This document shows positions 8,883 through 18,067 of a DNA stretch of 64,000 nt, in pieces (the first letter of the stretch is position 1; every line of letters starts with the position of its first letter). The DNA is from Butyrivibrio fibrisolvens. GTDB lineage: Bacteria > Bacillota > Clostridia > Lachnospirales > Lachnospiraceae. The stretch is taken from NCBI RefSeq assembly GCF_037113525.1, contig NZ_CP146963.1:1178001-1242000 (forward strand). The letters run 5' to 3'. The translations under genes were made by a program, and so were the position numbers. Below the pieces are notes generated by a model. The model made no database searches. It was not told the origin of the DNA and saw nothing but the letters and a program-made list of their open reading frames with translations.

Positions 8883-8963
8883 GTTACCCGAAAACGTAGA
8901 GAGCCCCGTCCTCGCCCCAAATGAATAGGGGCGAGGACGGGGCGGCATTACCTTCCGGGTAAC
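8883..8963. repeat. Nested GC-rich inverted repeat between convergent genes
   Basis: An inner perfect 16-base inverted repeat (arms GCCCCGTCCTCGCCCC at 8903-8918 and its complement at 8928-8943, loop of 9) sits inside an outer repeat GTTACCCG (8883-8890) / CGGGTAAC (8956-8963). It fills nearly the whole space between the convergent YdjM-like and esterase genes. Neither side has a T-run, so it is not a standard terminator, though such a strong stem could block polymerase in both directions. Its GC content stands far above the surroundings. Confidence 0.8.
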
Positions 8964-8965
8964 CC

Positions 8966-10564
8966 TTACCTTCTAAACTGTGAGATGAACTCCCATGCAT
9001 GCTCGCATGTGTGCTGGCGGCACTCATGCTGCTGACCACTGATACTTGCAAAAGCTGTGCGGCATACACCGTCTTCACTATCGAAGTAGCGGATAGTCAG
9101 ATCGCTATCCCTTGTATCATCGTGGAATACTTCTACGCGGTCACCCTTCTTGCCATAAATCTTGTCTTCCCAGCTGTCTTTCTTATCAAAGTCGACATCC
9201 TCGAAAGTCTCCTTGCACTTATTGACCTTAGCTGCATACTGAACTCTTTCAATACACTGCTTAGCCTGGCATGGAAGCTCAGGAAGAGGAGATTCTTCTC
9301 CGCCTGAATAGAAAAGCGGAACAGAAACTGTTGTATTGATCCTGTCTCCGATATCCTCGAAGAAGAGATTCTGTCCTTTTGGGAAGAGAGCACTTGCAGG
9401 CATAAGACCGGCAAATACATCAGGATATTCCTGGAACATATCCCATGACTTTCCGCTTCCCATTGAGAATCCTGTGCCATAGATACGGTGCTCATCGATA
9501 GGGTATCTCTTTTTAAGGCCTTCGATGAACTCGATAACCTCTGTTGCAGATACAGCAAGATGATTGTCGATAGCTACGTACAGGAAGCCGTATTTATGAG
9601 CAACCTCATACCATCCTGATACGAATGTCAGGAACATAGCTGTATCTCCGCCGCCATGGAAGCCAAGTACAAGCGGTACTTTGGATCCGTCCATGATCTC
9701 TTTGTTGTACCATGCAAAATAACCGATCTTGTGCTCAGTAGTATCCTTGTAAATACCCCTGTTATCAGTAGATGTCTTAACTGTGATAACTCCAACATCT
9801 TCATTCATGCCAAGTTCTTCAAAATCAGGCTCGATCTGCATATTGCCGCACCATCTCTTGAACTTTTTGACAAAAGAGTTAAAGTCCTTTTCATATTCAG
9901 CGCTGTCCTTAACAAGAAGATATTCGCAGCCCTTGAAAGCATTGTTAACTTCTGCAGAATTACCAACGCTAAGAATCGCAATGTCTTTTCTTGAAACTTC
10001 AGGAACTACGCTAAGTCTCTCCATAGAGCACATGGAAGGTGTGATCTCGCCAGGTCCCCAGAGATACTGACCATCAGTAGTCTTCAAAAGATTTTTGGCC
10101 ACATAATCAGCGGACTTTCCATAGCTGTAGATATCAGCTCTGAAGATGGCGCCTCTTATGTAGTAGCCCATAAACTGCTTGCTGATAAAATCATCCCATT
10201 CAACGATGCCATCCTCATAAACAGGATACATCTTTACATAAGAGATAACTTCCTTATAAAGCTCATCTGTAGCATTGTCCCAGCCGCCTTCGCAGGTAGG
10301 ATATATGAAGAGTACGCTTGTATCATACTTTGCAGCGATCTTTTCAAGTCCGCTTTCTTTTGCAAATGCGACAGCATCTTCCTTAGTTCTTTTGTCTTCT
10401 TCAAATATCAGAAGAAGAGGTGCTCTGAAAGTATAGTCGTTAGCTTTGCTATCGATATCATTTACAGGCACATAAGCCGTTAAGTGATAGTTTTCGAATT
10501 CATGTTCCCAATATTTACCGCCATCAGACAGTGTCTCGACAACGGGTCTTTCTTTTAATCCCAT
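8966..10564 (-). CDS. Alpha/beta-hydrolase esterase (PHB-depolymerase-like)
   Basis: The start at 10564 is chosen over the longer frame to 10690 because GGGAGG lies just before this ATG and the extra 42 residues look non-coding. The 532-residue protein has a long N-terminal half without recognised motifs. An alpha/beta-hydrolase core follows: LVLGFHGGGD (oxyanion region), GTGFSMGS with nucleophile Ser367, and a C-terminal GQQHECRQHTCEHAW, where one His should complete the triad. This layout resembles the poly-hydroxybutyrate-depolymerase/feruloyl-esterase group, so removal of acyl groups from plant polysaccharide is a reasonable role. No signal peptide is visible, suggesting an intracellular enzyme. 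Convergent with the YdjM-like gene. Confidence 0.75.
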   Translation of the reverse strand: MGLKERPVVETLSDGGKYWEHEFENYHLTAYVPVNDIDSKANDYTFRAPLLLIFEEDKRTKEDAVAFAKESGLEKIAAKYDTSVLFIYPTCEGGWDNATDELYKEVISYVKMYPVYEDGIVEWDDFISKQFMGYYIRGAIFRADIYSYGKSADYVAKNLLKTTDGQYLWGPGEITPSMCSMERLSVVPEVSRKDIAILSVGNSAEVNNAFKGCEYLLVKDSAEYEKDFNSFVKKFKRWCGNMQIEPDFEELGMNEDVGVITVKTSTDNRGIYKDTTEHKIGYFAWYNKEIMDGSKVPLVLGFHGGGDTAMFLTFVSGWYEVAHKYGFLYVAIDNHLAVSATEVIEFIEGLKKRYPIDEHRIYGTGFSMGSGKSWDMFQEYPDVFAGLMPASALFPKGQNLFFEDIGDRINTTVSVPLFYSGGEESPLPELPCQAKQCIERVQYAAKVNKCKETFEDVDFDKKDSWEDKIYGKKGDRVEVFHDDTRDSDLTIRYFDSEDGVCRTAFASISGQQHECRQHTCEHAWEFISQFRR

Positions 10565-10811
10565 TTTTGCTAACCTCCCATAAGATGATTCTAAATTCAA
10601 TATAAACCAGATACTGACTGCAATCTTATTATTTAATGACAATAATTTCTTATTTTTTGCGTCTTTATTTAACCCCTTAAAATAAATCAAAAATATAATT
10701 TAGAACTGAAAATTATTATGTATATGTCGATATACAATTTGTAGGTATTTGTTCAGGGGTTTTTAAACATATTTTGCAGGGAAAAAATAAGCTGTTTCAT
10801 GGGTCATACTT
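10565..10811. promoter_or_regulatory. Divergent intergenic region, esterase / HD-GYP
   Basis: This AT-rich gap must hold promoters for both directions, but I see no convincing -35/-10 pair. A perfect small inverted repeat, TGTATAT-GTCG-ATATACA (10719-10736), could be a protein-binding site. Confidence 0.35.
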
Positions 10812-12923
10812 ATGAAAAATCGCGATAAAAACGGATGGATCATCGGAATAATGGTATTTATCATTACTATTATTCTAAACCTGCTTCTTGGGTTTATATG
10901 TATAAAGATAGGGCTTCCGCCACTTTTAGCTATAGCAGGATCGATGGCTATAGCTATTTTGGCTGGGTATATGCCGGCTGTATGGGTTGTTCTTATAAGC
11001 AATCTGATCTTAAGCTATTTTATAAATGATTTTCTTAATTATTCTCTTATTAATATTCTTATCATCATTGTTACGGCGTATTATGCCCAAAAGGGACATT
11101 TTAAGAAGCTGTCTAAAATTCTAAGCTATATCATTCTGACATCTTTGATCAGCGCAGTCGTAAGTACACTTATCGTTATAGAGACCGGCGGAGTAGATGA
11201 AACTGTGCTTGAGAGTAACATTATCGTAAACGATGTTACACCTTCCCCTTTGGGAATGCTTGCCATATCATCGCTTATCATCCTCGTGACTGCGATTCCT
11301 TCACAGGTAATATGTCTTTTGCTTTCTTTTCTCATAGTTAAAATATTGCCTGATAATATCAAAGATATCCTGAAGAAATTTGGATGGCTCCAAAAGCCCA
11401 TAGACGATGATGAGCTTGAGCGTCTTGAGAAGACAAAGACCAGGATTATATCCACAAAAACAGTATTTATCATAGCTATTATTTCAACATGTCTTACAGT
11501 TCTTTTGTTTGTAGCAGCAATTGGAACACGTCTTTTTATCAATCACACCAAGCAGGAGCATGAAAAAATTGCTGTTGGCGTATCGGAAATGATAGCAGGG
11601 ATCGTTAATGGAAACAGGATAGACGAGTATATTGCAAGCGGAGGCCAGGGGCCGGAATATGAAAAGATAGTAGCAGAGCTTGAAGCCATCCGAGATGTTT
11701 CTAATGATATAGAATACGTCTATGTTTACAAGATATTGCCGGATGGATGCCATGTGGTTTTTGACCTTGATACAGATGAAGTGGAAGCAGCAGATGTTGG
11801 TGAAGTTGTCCCATTTGACCCGACTTTTGAAAAGTATGTTCCAACTCTTTTAGAAGGAGGTGAAATTGAGACCTTTGTTTCCGATGATTATTATGGCTGG
11901 CTATTAACATCTTATACACCTGTTCATAATTCGCTTGGCGAAACTGTATGCTATGCAGGATGCGATATTTCTATGGAATATCTGTCAAGCTATACAAGAC
12001 AGTTCTTTATACGCCTTTTGATCATGTGCATTGGAATCATCATAGTCATCATAGTTACAGGTCTTTGGATAGCTAAGTTCAGGATCATCTATCCTGTTAA
12101 ATCCATGGTGGAACGTGCCAGATTCTTTAATTATGATAGCGAAGAAGCCAGAAAGACTAACGTTGAACTTCTTGAAGATCTGGAGATTTGCACAGGCGAT
12201 GAGATCGAAAGACTCTATAATTCTTTTTTACAGGTCACTAAAGACAGTATGAAGAGCTTTAGTACCATGCAGCAAAAGTCAGATTACATTGAGAAGGTCC
12301 AGACTAATCTCATCGTCATCCTTGCAGATATGGTTGAAAACAGGGATGAATCAACTGGTGATCATATCAAAAAGACATCCATGTATACGCTTATAATCAT
12401 GAGACAGATGAAAAAAGAGGGGATGCATACACGCATTCTTACAGATGAATTTATAGATAATGTATATAAGTCAGCACCTCTTCATGATATAGGAAAGATA
12501 AGAATTACTGATTCAATACTTAATAAACCTGGAAAACTTACTCCTGAAGAATTTGAGATCATGAAGCTTCACTCGGCTTATGGCGGCGAGATCATAAATA
12601 AGCTTATAGAGTCGCTTACTCAGGCAAGTTACCTTGAGGTTGCAAGGGATATAGCTCTATATCATCACGAAAGATGGGATGGCACAGGATATCCGGAAGG
12701 CCTTAAAGGAGAAGATATACCACTTTCTGCAAGGATAATGGCTGTTGCGGATGTATTTGATGCTCTTATCTCTGAAAGAGTATATAAAAAGGCATTTACC
12801 TTTGAAAAAGCTGTGGAGATCATTCAGGAAGAGTCAGGAACACATTTTGATCCGGATGTTGTAAAAGCTTTTATAGATGCTATAGATGAAGTGAGAGAAA
12901 CCGCGAAACTTCAGAAACGATAG
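10812..12923 (+). CDS. Membrane HD-GYP c-di-GMP phosphodiesterase, paralog A
   Basis: This 703-residue protein should hydrolyse cyclic di-GMP at the membrane. Order: an N-terminal block of about six membrane helices (residues 1-190), another helix near 215-235, a Cache-like extracellular sensor (about 240-395, YVYKILPDGCHVVFDLDTD), a helix (about 400-425), a HAMP-like linker and the HD-GYP domain. The catalytic motifs are complete: HDIGK with His558-Asp559, HHERWDGTGYPEG with GYP at 626-628, and the ADVFDAL motif. The ribosome-binding site is weak (GGGAAAAAATAAG). The next gene starts 20 bases later and encodes a close paralog. Confidence 0.9.
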   Translation: MKNRDKNGWIIGIMVFIITIILNLLLGFICIKIGLPPLLAIAGSMAIAILAGYMPAVWVVLISNLILSYFINDFLNYSLINILIIIVTAYYAQKGHFKKLSKILSYIILTSLISAVVSTLIVIETGGVDETVLESNIIVNDVTPSPLGMLAISSLIILVTAIPSQVICLLLSFLIVKILPDNIKDILKKFGWLQKPIDDDELERLEKTKTRIISTKTVFIIAIISTCLTVLLFVAAIGTRLFINHTKQEHEKIAVGVSEMIAGIVNGNRIDEYIASGGQGPEYEKIVAELEAIRDVSNDIEYVYVYKILPDGCHVVFDLDTDEVEAADVGEVVPFDPTFEKYVPTLLEGGEIETFVSDDYYGWLLTSYTPVHNSLGETVCYAGCDISMEYLSSYTRQFFIRLLIMCIGIIIVIIVTGLWIAKFRIIYPVKSMVERARFFNYDSEEARKTNVELLEDLEICTGDEIERLYNSFLQVTKDSMKSFSTMQQKSDYIEKVQTNLIVILADMVENRDESTGDHIKKTSMYTLIIMRQMKKEGMHTRILTDEFIDNVYKSAPLHDIGKIRITDSILNKPGKLTPEEFEIMKLHSAYGGEIINKLIESLTQASYLEVARDIALYHHERWDGTGYPEGLKGEDIPLSARIMAVADVFDALISERVYKKAFTFEKAVEIIQEESGTHFDPDVVKAFIDAIDEVRETAKLQKR

Positions 12924-12943
12924 AATACGTAGGATGATGGTAT

Positions 12944-15058
12944 ATGAATAAAGCTGTCATAAAAAACAGGTTAAAAGTTCTGGCTATAATCATACCTATT
13001 ATTTTGCTCAACTTCATAATAAATATTGTTTCTATGAAAATAGGAATGATACCAATCCTGGGTCTTGCCGGGTCTATGGTTATTGCCATTTTATCCGGAT
13101 ATTTTCTGAGCGTATGGGTAGTTATTATTACGCAGCTACTGACATCGATGTTTTATTCGGCTTATATCTACTATAGTATCGTAAATATTCTTTGTGTTAT
13201 TTTACTTACTCATTATCATAAAAAGGGACTGCTTAATAAAAAGCTTGGCATGGCATCATATCTTGTTTTGAATGCCGTTATCAATTCGCTTGTTACATTT
13301 CTGATAGAAAGCGGAGCAGGACATACCGACCCTGATCTTTTTGAGATCAATCCCTTCTATTCATTTATTGGTTCTCTTTCTATAAGCATATTTGCCAAAG
13401 CTTTTATTATCGTATTTACGTCATCTATCGTATTTATTTTTATAGATGTTTTGATAGCTCTTGGAATAGTAAGGATCATTCCACAGAACGTCAAAGATTA
13501 CTTTGAAAAATATGCTTGGCTTCAAAAGCCTGTTAATAGCGATGAACTTGCCAAGATCAATAACAGTGAGACCAGAAAGACCAGGATAAACAATGCTTTT
13601 GCGGTGTCGCTTGTAATGACCTGTCTGACAATTCTTGTTGTAGTTGCCTATGAGGCAAGTTCTCTTTTTGTAAGCCAGACCAAGGATGAACACCGCACCC
13701 TTGCTGTTGGTATTTCGAAGATGGTTGCAAGCAATATAGATGGAGACTGGGTTGAAGATTATATTAAGAGTGAGGGCAAGAGCAGAGAATATAAAAAAAT
13801 AGTTGCAAAACTTGAGAAAATCAGAGCGATTTCTGATGATATTGAATACATTTATGTATATAAGATGATGCCGGATGGATGCCACGTTGTATTTGACCTT
13901 GATACTGAAGCTATGGCAGCTTCAAAGCCCGGAGATATAATGGAATATAGTGAGGCCTTTGTACCTTATATCACAGATCTTCTTGAGGGAAAAGAAATTG
14001 AGCCTGTTGAATCAAATAGCTTTTATGGCTGGCTCCTTTCTGCATATACACCTGTCTATAATTCCAAAGGCGAGACTACGTGCTATGCAGGCGTTGATGT
14101 ATCCATGAAATATCTTGAAAAATACACCAGAGATTTTATGGTACGTCTTCTTATCATGTGCTCAGGAATAATAATAGTTGTCATAATAACCGGTCTGTGG
14201 ACAGCAAGATACAGGGTTGTCTACCCGGTTGATTCTATGGTAGCTACAGCAAGGCGCTTTAGATATGATAGCGAAGAAGCAAGAAAAGCTAATGTTGAGC
14301 GTATGGCAGAGCTTGATATTCGTACCGGCGATGAGATAGAAAGACTCTATAATTCTTTTATCCAGGTTACTAAAGACAGTGTAAAAAGCTTTGGCAAGAT
14401 GTGCCAAAAGTCTGAATATATCGAGCAGATGCAGTCTGACCTTATCATAATCCTTGCTGATATGGTTGAAAACAGAGACGAATCAACAGGCGATCATATA
14501 AGGAAGACATCAATGTATACTCTCATTGTTATGAATCAGATGAGAAGGATGGGAATTTATTCCGGTATCCTGGATGATGATTACATTGACAATGTTATTA
14601 AGTCTGCCCCTCTGCACGATATAGGTAAGATCAAGATTCCTGATGCGATCCTTAATAAGCCGGGCAAACTATCTCCGGAAGAATTTGAAGTGATGAAAAA
14701 ACACTCTGTCTATGGCAAAGAGATAATAGATGAACTCATAGAATCCTTAACTGAAGCAAGCTATCTTGAAATTGCCGGTGATATAGCTTTATATCATCAT
14801 GAAAGATGGGATGGAACAGGATATCCTGAAGGGCTTAAAGGTGAAGAAATACCGCTTTCTGCAAGGATCATGGCTATTGCAGATGTATTTGATGCGCTTG
14901 TTTCTGAAAGAGTATATAAAAAGGCCTTTTCTTTTGAACAAGCAATGGACATCATTCGTGAAGAATCCGGAACCCATTTTGATCCCCGCATTGTCAGAGC
15001 CTTTATGGCGGTAGAAGATGAAGTAAGGGAAACAGCTCAAAAGTTTCATGATCGTTAA
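12944..15058 (+). CDS. Membrane HD-GYP c-di-GMP phosphodiesterase, paralog B
   Basis: This 704-residue protein has the same architecture as the upstream gene and lines up with it almost without gaps; the HDIGK motif falls at the same residue number (His558-Asp559). The catalytic part is most alike (ENRDESTGDHI, HHERWDGTGYPEGLKGE, ADVFDAL). The membrane block and Cache-like region have diverged more, which suggests different ligands feeding the same reaction. TAGGATGATG precedes the ATG. The pair arose by an old tandem gene duplication distinct from the 27-kb repeat. Probably co-transcribed with paralog A. Confidence 0.9.
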   Translation: MNKAVIKNRLKVLAIIIPIILLNFIINIVSMKIGMIPILGLAGSMVIAILSGYFLSVWVVIITQLLTSMFYSAYIYYSIVNILCVILLTHYHKKGLLNKKLGMASYLVLNAVINSLVTFLIESGAGHTDPDLFEINPFYSFIGSLSISIFAKAFIIVFTSSIVFIFIDVLIALGIVRIIPQNVKDYFEKYAWLQKPVNSDELAKINNSETRKTRINNAFAVSLVMTCLTILVVVAYEASSLFVSQTKDEHRTLAVGISKMVASNIDGDWVEDYIKSEGKSREYKKIVAKLEKIRAISDDIEYIYVYKMMPDGCHVVFDLDTEAMAASKPGDIMEYSEAFVPYITDLLEGKEIEPVESNSFYGWLLSAYTPVYNSKGETTCYAGVDVSMKYLEKYTRDFMVRLLIMCSGIIIVVIITGLWTARYRVVYPVDSMVATARRFRYDSEEARKANVERMAELDIRTGDEIERLYNSFIQVTKDSVKSFGKMCQKSEYIEQMQSDLIIILADMVENRDESTGDHIRKTSMYTLIVMNQMRRMGIYSGILDDDYIDNVIKSAPLHDIGKIKIPDAILNKPGKLSPEEFEVMKKHSVYGKEIIDELIESLTEASYLEIAGDIALYHHERWDGTGYPEGLKGEEIPLSARIMAIADVFDALVSERVYKKAFSFEQAMDIIREESGTHFDPRIVRAFMAVEDEVRETAQKFHDR

Positions 15059-15073
15059 TTTTTTCTAAAAATA

Positions 15074-15102
15074 TTGAACTTCTGTAAAAAAAATAGTAGT
15101 AT
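15074..15102 (+). promoter_or_regulatory. Candidate sigma-A promoter of folate operon
   Basis: TTGAAC (15074-15079), a 17-base spacer and TAGTAT (15097-15102) lie about 46 bases ahead of the riboswitch. Spacing and position both fit. Confidence 0.5.
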
Positions 15103-15147
15103 TAGTGGCGAAGAAGCCAAAGACCATTTGGTCAAATAATAATAAAT

Positions 15148-15244
15148 GCAGAGTAGATTTCAAAGCGTTAAGTGCCAGGTGAACAGGGAGTTGTCACTTG
15201 GACGAAAAGACATGTCTTGCGGTTTTGAAGTCGCATCCCGCTGC
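15148..15244 (+). promoter_or_regulatory. Tetrahydrofolate (THF) riboswitch
   Basis: The stretch carries the conserved THF-aptamer sequence elements in order: GAGTAGATTTC, GCGTTAAGTG, GGGAGTTGTCAC, GGACGAAAAGAC and a closing GCATCCCGCTGC. The closing helix is GCAG (15148-15151) with CTGC (15241-15244); a second helix pairs GATTTCAAA with TTTTGAAGTC. It precedes folC and a complete folate operon, as expected for this class. GCTGCT (15240-15245), partly in the closing helix, is also complementary to AGCAGC (15293-15298) just before the AAGGAGG of folC, so ligand binding may control access to that site. Confidence 0.9.
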
Positions 15245-15315
15245 TACATACCACAGGATTAGCAATATACCTTTTTATGTAGCCAAAGGACGAGCAGCAT
15301 AAGGAGGTTTTTTTA

Positions 15316-16740
15316 TTGCATATGATGAACTATGATGAAGCTCTAAGTTACATTGAATCAATCGAGAAGTTCGGCATAGACTTAGGCCTTGACAGGATGA
15401 AAGAGCTTATGAGGCGCCTTGGTGATCCTCAGGACAAGCTACGGTATGTCCATGTTGCCGGAACTAATGGAAAAGGCTCTACAGTTGCCTTTATATCTAA
15501 TATCCTGATGGCAGCAGGGTATAAAACCGGTATCTACATTTCCCCATCTCTTGACAGATTTACAAAAAGAATACAGGTTGACGGCAAAGAAATAGACAAG
15601 GAAGTTCTGGCGCAGCTTACCCAGAAGGTCAAAGATGCTGCTGACAGCATGGCAGAGGACGGACTGTCTGTTCCTACAGAATTTGAGCAGGTCAATGCCA
15701 TTGCCTTTTTATACTATGAGCATGAAAAGTGCGACTTTGTAGTACTTGAAGTCGGCCTTGGCGGAAGGATGGACTCAACTAATGTTATAAAGGTGCCGGA
15801 AGTAGCAGTCATCGCGTCTATAAGCTTTGATCACATGCAGTACCTTGGCAACACCCTTCCTGAGATAGCAGGAGAGAAAGCCGGGATCATGAAAGAAGGC
15901 GGCGACGTTGTTGTATACGACCAGGCGCCGGAAGTTATGGAAGTGTTCAAGAAGGTCGCAGATGAAAGAGGCTGCAGGTTATACGTATCAGGTAAGCCGA
16001 AGGATGACAAGGCTGTAAAGTATGACCTTACGGGGCAGGATTTTATATTTGAACTTGATAACAGTAAGGCTTCTGGTAATCGGATTTTATATAACGATAG
16101 CCCTTATGTTGGAAATGAGATAGATTCTGATAATAAGTCAGATACCTTTAGTGACACTTTTTCTAATTCCGGTAATAAGGTGAGTGAATCATATCATATT
16201 AGATTACTTGGAGAATATCAGATAAAAAATGCTTCACTTGCTATAACTGCTGCACTTATCCTGCAAAGTAAAGGATTTGATCAGATAACAGATAGAGCTA
16301 TTAAAGAAGGTTTAAGTAATACTTGTTGGGAAGGCAGATTTGAACTTTTACAGGATAACCCAAAGGTTATCGTAGACGGAGCACATAATCCTGACGGAAT
16401 AAAGGTACTTGTTTCAAGTCTTAAGCGCCTTTTCCCAGATAAGAAGATCGTGTTTATAGCAGGTGTTCTTGCAGATAAAGATTATAAGAGCATGATGGCA
16501 CAGATAGCTCCTATTGGAAAGATATTCCATACCATCACGCCGCCTAACAGCAGGGCGCTTTCTGCGGGGGACCTTGCAGATACTTTCAAAGAGCTTGGAG
16601 CAGATGCAGTTTCTCATGAAAGTGTAGAAGAAGCACTTGATGCGGCGCTTCATAATGCTCTGGAAGACGATGTTATATGTGCTTTTGGATCACTGTATTA
16701 TATTGGCGAAGTCAGGAAGCTTATCTTGAAAGAGATTTGA
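15316..16740 (+). CDS. folC: Folylpolyglutamate synthase / dihydrofolate synthase FolC
   Basis: This 474-residue Mur-ligase-family enzyme adds glutamate to dihydropteroate and to reduced folates in the cytoplasm, using ATP. The P-loop VHVAGTNGKGSTVAF lies near residue 50, followed by ISPSLDRFTKRIQV, EVGLGGRMDSTN, SFDHMQYLGNT and the C-terminal DGAHNPDG. The length is close to the family norm, with a small Ser/Asp-rich insertion around residues 245-290. The start is a TTG 8 bases after AAGGAGG; ATGs at 15322 and 15325 are alternatives with poorer spacing. First gene after the THF riboswitch. Confidence 0.93.
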   Translation: MHMMNYDEALSYIESIEKFGIDLGLDRMKELMRRLGDPQDKLRYVHVAGTNGKGSTVAFISNILMAAGYKTGIYISPSLDRFTKRIQVDGKEIDKEVLAQLTQKVKDAADSMAEDGLSVPTEFEQVNAIAFLYYEHEKCDFVVLEVGLGGRMDSTNVIKVPEVAVIASISFDHMQYLGNTLPEIAGEKAGIMKEGGDVVVYDQAPEVMEVFKKVADERGCRLYVSGKPKDDKAVKYDLTGQDFIFELDNSKASGNRILYNDSPYVGNEIDSDNKSDTFSDTFSNSGNKVSESYHIRLLGEYQIKNASLAITAALILQSKGFDQITDRAIKEGLSNTCWEGRFELLQDNPKVIVDGAHNPDGIKVLVSSLKRLFPDKKIVFIAGVLADKDYKSMMAQIAPIGKIFHTITPPNSRALSAGDLADTFKELGADAVSHESVEEALDAALHNALEDDVICAFGSLYYIGEVRKLILKEI

Positions 16741-16847
16741 TACTGATCAGATATGAGAGTTTTGTTGGATGATTACTATATTAATAATAATGGATTTAAT
16801 TGATATAGATTTGGAAATATAAGAATCTATAGGATTTGGAGGCTGTT

Positions 16848-17402
16848 TTGGACGATAATAAGATTAAAGAAGGCGTACGACTTATACTCGAGGGTATAGG
16901 TGAAGATATAAACAGAGAGGGACTTTTAGAAACTCCCGACAGAATCGCAAGAATGTATCATGAGCTGGCAGCAGGCTATTCAGAAGACCCTGCCGAGCAC
17001 CTTGCCAAGCGCTTCCATGTGGAGACCTCAGATATGGTAGTAGAGAAGGATATTCCTCTTTACTCATTCTGCGAGCATCACATGCTTCCGTTTTATGGAA
17101 CAGCGACAGTTGCTTACATTCCTGATGGAGAGGTTGTTGGTCTTAGTAAGATTGCCCGCACAGTAGACTGCTTTGCAAAGCGTTTTCAGGTTCAGGAAAG
17201 ACTTACCGCCCAGATAGCAGATGCTTTTGTCAAAGAGCTTCATCCAAAGGGAGTCATGGTCCTTGTAGAAGCAGAGCACATGTGCATGACCATGCGTGGA
17301 ATTCGTAAGCCTGGAACTAAGACAGTCACTGTTGTGACAAGAGGAGATTTTGAAAATAATAAAGATCTCCAGGATACTTTTTATCGCATGATAGGTAGAT
17401 AA
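16848..17402 (+). CDS. folE: GTP cyclohydrolase I FolE
   Basis: This enzyme converts GTP to 7,8-dihydroneopterin triphosphate, the first step of folate synthesis. The start is read as TTG at 16848, because GGAGG (16838-16842) sits 5 bases before it; the upstream in-frame TTG at 16836 would overlap that site. The 184-residue product has the zinc ligands Cys75 and His78 in SFCEHHMLPFYG and Cys146 in EHMCMTMRGI, plus the GLSKIAR and QERLTAQIA motifs. Full family length, in the folate operon 107 bases after folC. Confidence 0.95.
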   Translation: MDDNKIKEGVRLILEGIGEDINREGLLETPDRIARMYHELAAGYSEDPAEHLAKRFHVETSDMVVEKDIPLYSFCEHHMLPFYGTATVAYIPDGEVVGLSKIARTVDCFAKRFQVQERLTAQIADAFVKELHPKGVMVLVEAEHMCMTMRGIRKPGTKTVTVVTRGDFENNKDLQDTFYRMIGR

Positions 17403-17514
17403 AAGCAGGCGGAAGATATTGATTCAAATTATCTTAAGATAGTGAATCAGATGATTTGAAGATTTAGATCAGAATACATTTCTTAAAGAATCAGATCAGC
17501 AAATAGGGATAAAT

Positions 17515-18027
17515 ATGATCAGAAAAGCTGAAATAGATACGCTTCCCAGATGCCAGAAGATATTTGAACATCCTCTTTATAAAAAACATTTTGGAAATCT
17601 GCAAAAACTAGAAGCAGACAGGATCTTTTGCCGGCATACCTTTGAGCATTTTATGGATGTTGCAAGGATTGCTTATATTATGAATCTGGAGAAGGGGCTT
17701 GGGATATCAAGAGAAATCATATATGCTACAGCGCTTCTACATGATATAGGAAGAGATGAGCAATACGAAAATGGAACTCCTCATGATAAGGCAAGTGCAG
17801 ATATTTCACGTTGTATACTACCTGAATGCGGATTTAATGATGATGAGATTGATCTTATAATTGTGGCTATCATGTCTCATAGAGGGTCAGGTAAACTATC
17901 TGATAAAATGACGCTTTCAGAAATAATCTATATAGCAGACAAGGCGTCACGCCAGTGCTTCATGTGTAAAGCTCAAGATGAATGCAACTGGAGTATGGAT
18001 AAACGTAATCTTGAAATAAATATATAA
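17515..18027 (+). CDS. HD-domain hydrolase in folate operon
   Basis: This 170-residue cytoplasmic protein has a full HD-domain metal site: His41/His45 in RHTFEH, His76-Asp77 in LLHDIGR, His122 in MSHRGSG and Asp142 in YIADKASR. A short Cys-rich tail (Cys148, Cys151, Cys157) follows. HD proteins remove phosphate groups from nucleotides and related compounds. It sits between folE and folP, where dihydroneopterin triphosphate must lose its phosphates and no Nudix FolQ gene is present, so it may do that step; this is inference from position. The start is ATG at 17515 with AGGGAT before it. Confidence 0.75.
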   Translation: MIRKAEIDTLPRCQKIFEHPLYKKHFGNLQKLEADRIFCRHTFEHFMDVARIAYIMNLEKGLGISREIIYATALLHDIGRDEQYENGTPHDKASADISRCILPECGFNDDEIDLIIVAIMSHRGSGKLSDKMTLSEIIYIADKASRQCFMCKAQDECNWSMDKRNLEINI

Positions 18028-18067
18028 CTGAAATTTTGCATAAATAAAATAAACTAAAACTTTGAAT

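Noticed and set aside
15059..15315. c-di-GMP riboswitch considered near the HD-GYP genes
   Set aside because: The conserved elements match the THF aptamer, and no GEMM-type consensus was seen here or before the chemotaxis receptor.
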